DNA from: CAYRTD01 sp964426915
GTDB lineage: Bacteria > Bacteroidota > Bacteroidia > Bacteroidales > GCA-2748055
Assembly (NCBI GenBank): GCA_964426915.1
Contig: CAYRTD010000010.1
Span: 1-54,803, forward strand
Length of the DNA stretch: 54,803 nucleotides
Direction of reading: 5' to 3'
Shown: one piece after another, positions 52,649-54,803 of the stretch
Layout of the letters: the number at the start of each line of letters is the position of its first letter
Numbering within the stretch: position 1 is the first letter of the stretch
The notes under the pieces: model-generated
Databases searched by the model: none
Seen by the model: the letters and a program-made list of their open reading frames with translations, nothing else
Told to the model about the DNA's origin: nothing
Program-made: the position numbers and the translations under genes

Positions 52649-52784
52649 AGCTATCAATAGTATTTATTTACTATTCTGATCAATGTCTTTGATCACATCG
52701 GGTTTTTTTATCAAAAACTGAAATTTCTGTATCCCATTTCTCGTACATTTTTTTATTTTTGAATTTCATTAAGTTATTCAACAG
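52649..52784. promoter_or_regulatory. Leader of the second M23 gene with -7-like element
   Basis: TATTTTTG at 52754-52761 matches TAnnTTTG, 24 bases before the ATG. No -33 TTG is at the right distance. It suggests the second and third M23 genes have their own promoter after the repeat element. Confidence 0.35.
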
Positions 52785-53744
52785 ATGGCCAGATATATAT
52801 ACGATCCTGAAAACCTTAAATATGAGCAGATTGACAAGGATCTGAAATCTAAAGTATTAAGAATTCTATCATGGCTGATTTCCAGTTTAATTCTTGGCTT
52901 TATTATTATTGTTATCTATTCTTTGCTATTCGATACTCCCCGGGAAAGGGAAATAAGGCAGGAGAACATTGCTTTGTCTGAGGATTATAAATTTCTGGCA
53001 AAAAAATACTCACGGATCGATACAGTCATCAAAGAACTTCAAAGTATTGATCATAACATTTACAGAACAATTTTTGAAACTGAACCTGTTAATGATCCCC
53101 GGAACAATGAATCCTCACTGCAAAATTTCCTGAGTCTTTTAGAGCAGGATAATAATACGATAGTAAACAACATAAAGCTTCAGCTTGATCATATACTAAA
53201 TGATGTTCAGCTTCAAGAAAATGAATATTCATATCTTAAACAAAATGCGCAGCGGAAAGCAGAGGTTTTGAAAAGCATACCCGCCATACAACCCGTTTTC
53301 AATCCTGATCTTTCAAGACTGGCATCGGGATATGGGAACCGTATGCATCCGATATATAAGATCGAAAAGTTTCATGAAGGAATAGATTTTACTGCACCCA
53401 CAGGGACAGAAGTATATTCAACCGGCGATGGCAGGGTTAAAGAACTGGACAGGACAAGAAGAGGAAGAGGGCATACCCTGGTAATTGATCATGGAAATGG
53501 TTATGAAACTGTCTTTTCCCATCTTGATGATTTTAGGGTACGTCAGGGGCAAACCGTAAAAAGGGGAGAAATTATTGGTACTGTTGGCAATACCGGTCTT
53601 TCTACCGCTCCTCACCTCCACTATGAGGTAAGATTAAACGGAGAGCCAGTTAATCCGGTAAATTATTTCTTTCTTGAGCTTTCACCGAAACAGTTTGATA
53701 AAATTATAAAGATCTCAATAAATTCGGGACAATCATTTGATTAA
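52785..53744 (+). CDS. M23 (LytM-type) metallopeptidase, second of three
   Basis: The 319-aa protein shares the plan of its neighbours: short N-terminus with a YDPENLKYEQID-type start, one transmembrane helix at ~28-48, a helical stalk at ~60-160, and a C-terminal LytM domain (~180-300). Catalytic residues are present as FHEGIDFTAP and PHLHYEVRL. The N-terminal pattern (arom-x-P/R-x-T/N-L-x-x-E) recurs in all three proteins. It is followed after 29 bases by the third copy, so the two form an operon. Confidence 0.92.
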   Translation: MARYIYDPENLKYEQIDKDLKSKVLRILSWLISSLILGFIIIVIYSLLFDTPREREIRQENIALSEDYKFLAKKYSRIDTVIKELQSIDHNIYRTIFETEPVNDPRNNESSLQNFLSLLEQDNNTIVNNIKLQLDHILNDVQLQENEYSYLKQNAQRKAEVLKSIPAIQPVFNPDLSRLASGYGNRMHPIYKIEKFHEGIDFTAPTGTEVYSTGDGRVKELDRTRRGRGHTLVIDHGNGYETVFSHLDDFRVRQGQTVKRGEIIGTVGNTGLSTAPHLHYEVRLNGEPVNPVNYFFLELSPKQFDKIIKISINSGQSFD

Positions 53745-53773
53745 TTTATTCATGTTATATACTTAATAAATCA

Positions 53774-54751
53774 ATGCCATCAGTTAAGTACAGGTTTAAT
53801 CCTTCGACACTTTCTTACGAAAAGATCTTTTATCCCTTCACGAAGAAAATTGTTAGTCTCCTTCCTTATTTCCTTTCGGTTGCTTTTTTTGTATTTCTTT
53901 TTCTTTTTATGATTGAGAATAAAATTGAATCGCCCAGGGTAAGAATATTACTTAGTGAGAAGGAAGAGATTGAAATGAAGTTGAAATTACTCGAGGAAGA
54001 AACTCATAGATTAAACGAGGTTCTTACTGCCATTCAGTATAATGATGATAATATTTACCGGACTTATTTTGAAGTATCCCCCATACCTGAGACACATAGG
54101 AGTGCAGGATTCGGAGGAAATGTAAATGTAGATATTTTCCGTGAGTCCCTGTATTCCCCTAGAATGTCAGATATAAACAGGGAGCTGGACAAAATCACAA
54201 AAAAATTGGTCGTCCAGTCCAAATCCTTTGATGAGGTTATTGTAATGGCAAATGCCAAGGAGAAGAGACTTGCTGCCAGGCCTGCGATTCAGCCGGTCAG
54301 CATAAAAGACCTGACAAGATTTGGCTCTGCCTTTGGAGTGAGGCATCATCCTATACTGAAAGTGAGAAAAATGCATGAAGGTATCGATCTGACTGCTCCA
54401 AGAGGAACCAGGATCTTTGCAACCGCCGATGGTGTAGTTCTTCAGGCCGGAAAAACAACAGGTGGTTATGGTAATAAGATCATCGTTGATCATGGTTTTG
54501 GTTACCGGACTCTTTATGGGCATTGTCATGAAATTCTTGTAAGGCCGGGTCAAAAAGTAAAGCGAGGAGATGTTATCGGTACTGTCGGGTCTACCGGATT
54601 GTCCATATCTCCTCATCTGCATTACGAAGTCCATGTAAATGGACGGAAAGTTAATCCTATATACTATTATGCAAATGATCTGACTGAAAAGGAGTACGAC
54701 CACATGATTGATCTTCTTTCTAAAGCGGATCCCAGTTTTGATATTAACTAG
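53774..54751 (+). CDS. M23 (LytM-type) metallopeptidase, third of three
   Basis: The 325-aa protein starts YRFNPSTLSYEKI, with a transmembrane helix at ~30-50, a coiled coil at ~60-90 (EEIEMKLKLLEEETHRL) and the LytM domain at ~190-305. MHEGIDLTAP and PHLHYEVHV keep the zinc and catalytic His residues. It is closest in layout to the first copy (AGFGG region after VSPIPETHRS, as in EPIPNSVREAGFGG). The TAG stop at 54749-54751 is the first three bases of repeat copy (l). Confidence 0.92.
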   Translation: MPSVKYRFNPSTLSYEKIFYPFTKKIVSLLPYFLSVAFFVFLFLFMIENKIESPRVRILLSEKEEIEMKLKLLEEETHRLNEVLTAIQYNDDNIYRTYFEVSPIPETHRSAGFGGNVNVDIFRESLYSPRMSDINRELDKITKKLVVQSKSFDEVIVMANAKEKRLAARPAIQPVSIKDLTRFGSAFGVRHHPILKVRKMHEGIDLTAPRGTRIFATADGVVLQAGKTTGGYGNKIIVDHGFGYRTLYGHCHEILVRPGQKVKRGDVIGTVGSTGLSISPHLHYEVHVNGRKVNPIYYYANDLTEKEYDHMIDLLSKADPSFDIN

Positions 54752-54803
54752 AGTCTGTCCATAATGTCGGGTGTCTGTTCCGATAGCTATCGGAACAGAC
54801 ACC
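54749..54803 (+). repeat. Dispersed repeat copy (l), cut by the window end
   Basis: It begins TAGAGTCTGTCCATAATGTC. Then a perfect 34-base palindrome (54770-54803) runs to the last base of the window, centred on GATAGCTATC and bounded by GGTGTCTG and CAGACACC. The rest of the element is not visible. Confidence 0.75.

Overview
The window looks like a chromosomal segment of a free-living or marine/sediment Bacteroidota, probably of the Bacteroidales/Marinilabiliales type. Supporting signs are a type IX secretion (T9SS) C-terminal tail on a large secreted protein, a GldH-like gliding lipoprotein, many short lipoprotein signals, promoters of the -33 TTTG / -7 TAnnTTTG type, long-form urocanate hydratase and GlnRS/AlaRS of Bacteroidota type. 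The assignment rests on recognised families only; no database search was possible.

Layout. 1-1000: a hairpin-rich stretch without a convincing gene, a small hypothetical gene, and tRNA-Val(TAC) with its own promoter and terminator. 1.1-5.7 kb: MFS transporter, membrane RCK_C (TrkA-C) protein, lysine-2,3-aminomutase-family radical SAM enzyme. 5.8-17.3 kb: a co-directional set of six exported proteins (FAD oxidoreductase lipoprotein, large unknown lipoprotein, Tat-exported Gfo/Idh/MocA oxidoreductase, DUF6807/PmoA lipoprotein, beta-helix protein, large secreted lyase-like protein), which I read as an extracytoplasmic carbohydrate oxidation/cleavage locus lacking SusC/SusD. 17.6-25.4 kb: GldH-like lipoprotein, NAD(P)H-binding protein, DUF2892-SRPBCC protein, cold shock protein, a four-FAS1 T9SS substrate, glnS. 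25.7-33.6 kb: folB, a CWC protein, an AbgT transporter, an AEC transporter, a CoA-binding protein, a thioredoxin-like protein, a small lipoprotein and hutU. 33.7-37.3 kb: araB and araA. 37.8-44.5 kb: LemA-TPM-TPM-CapA operon facing a zinc-ribbon/Nif3/MerR/CapA group. 44.8-54.8 kb: sodium:solute symporter, acyl-CoA ligase, alaS and three tandem M23 peptidases.

The most striking non-genic signal is a family of dispersed, structured intergenic repeats, about ten copies in 55 kb. They have terminal inverted repeats starting TAGTGTCTGTC, internal hairpins and mosaic interiors, and lack any coding capacity. They sit right at gene ends; in alaS and two of the M23 genes the stop codon itself lies in the repeat terminus. 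They look like MITEs (non-autonomous transposons), some carrying a second element nested within. No transposase, CRISPR array, rRNA or phage gene was seen.
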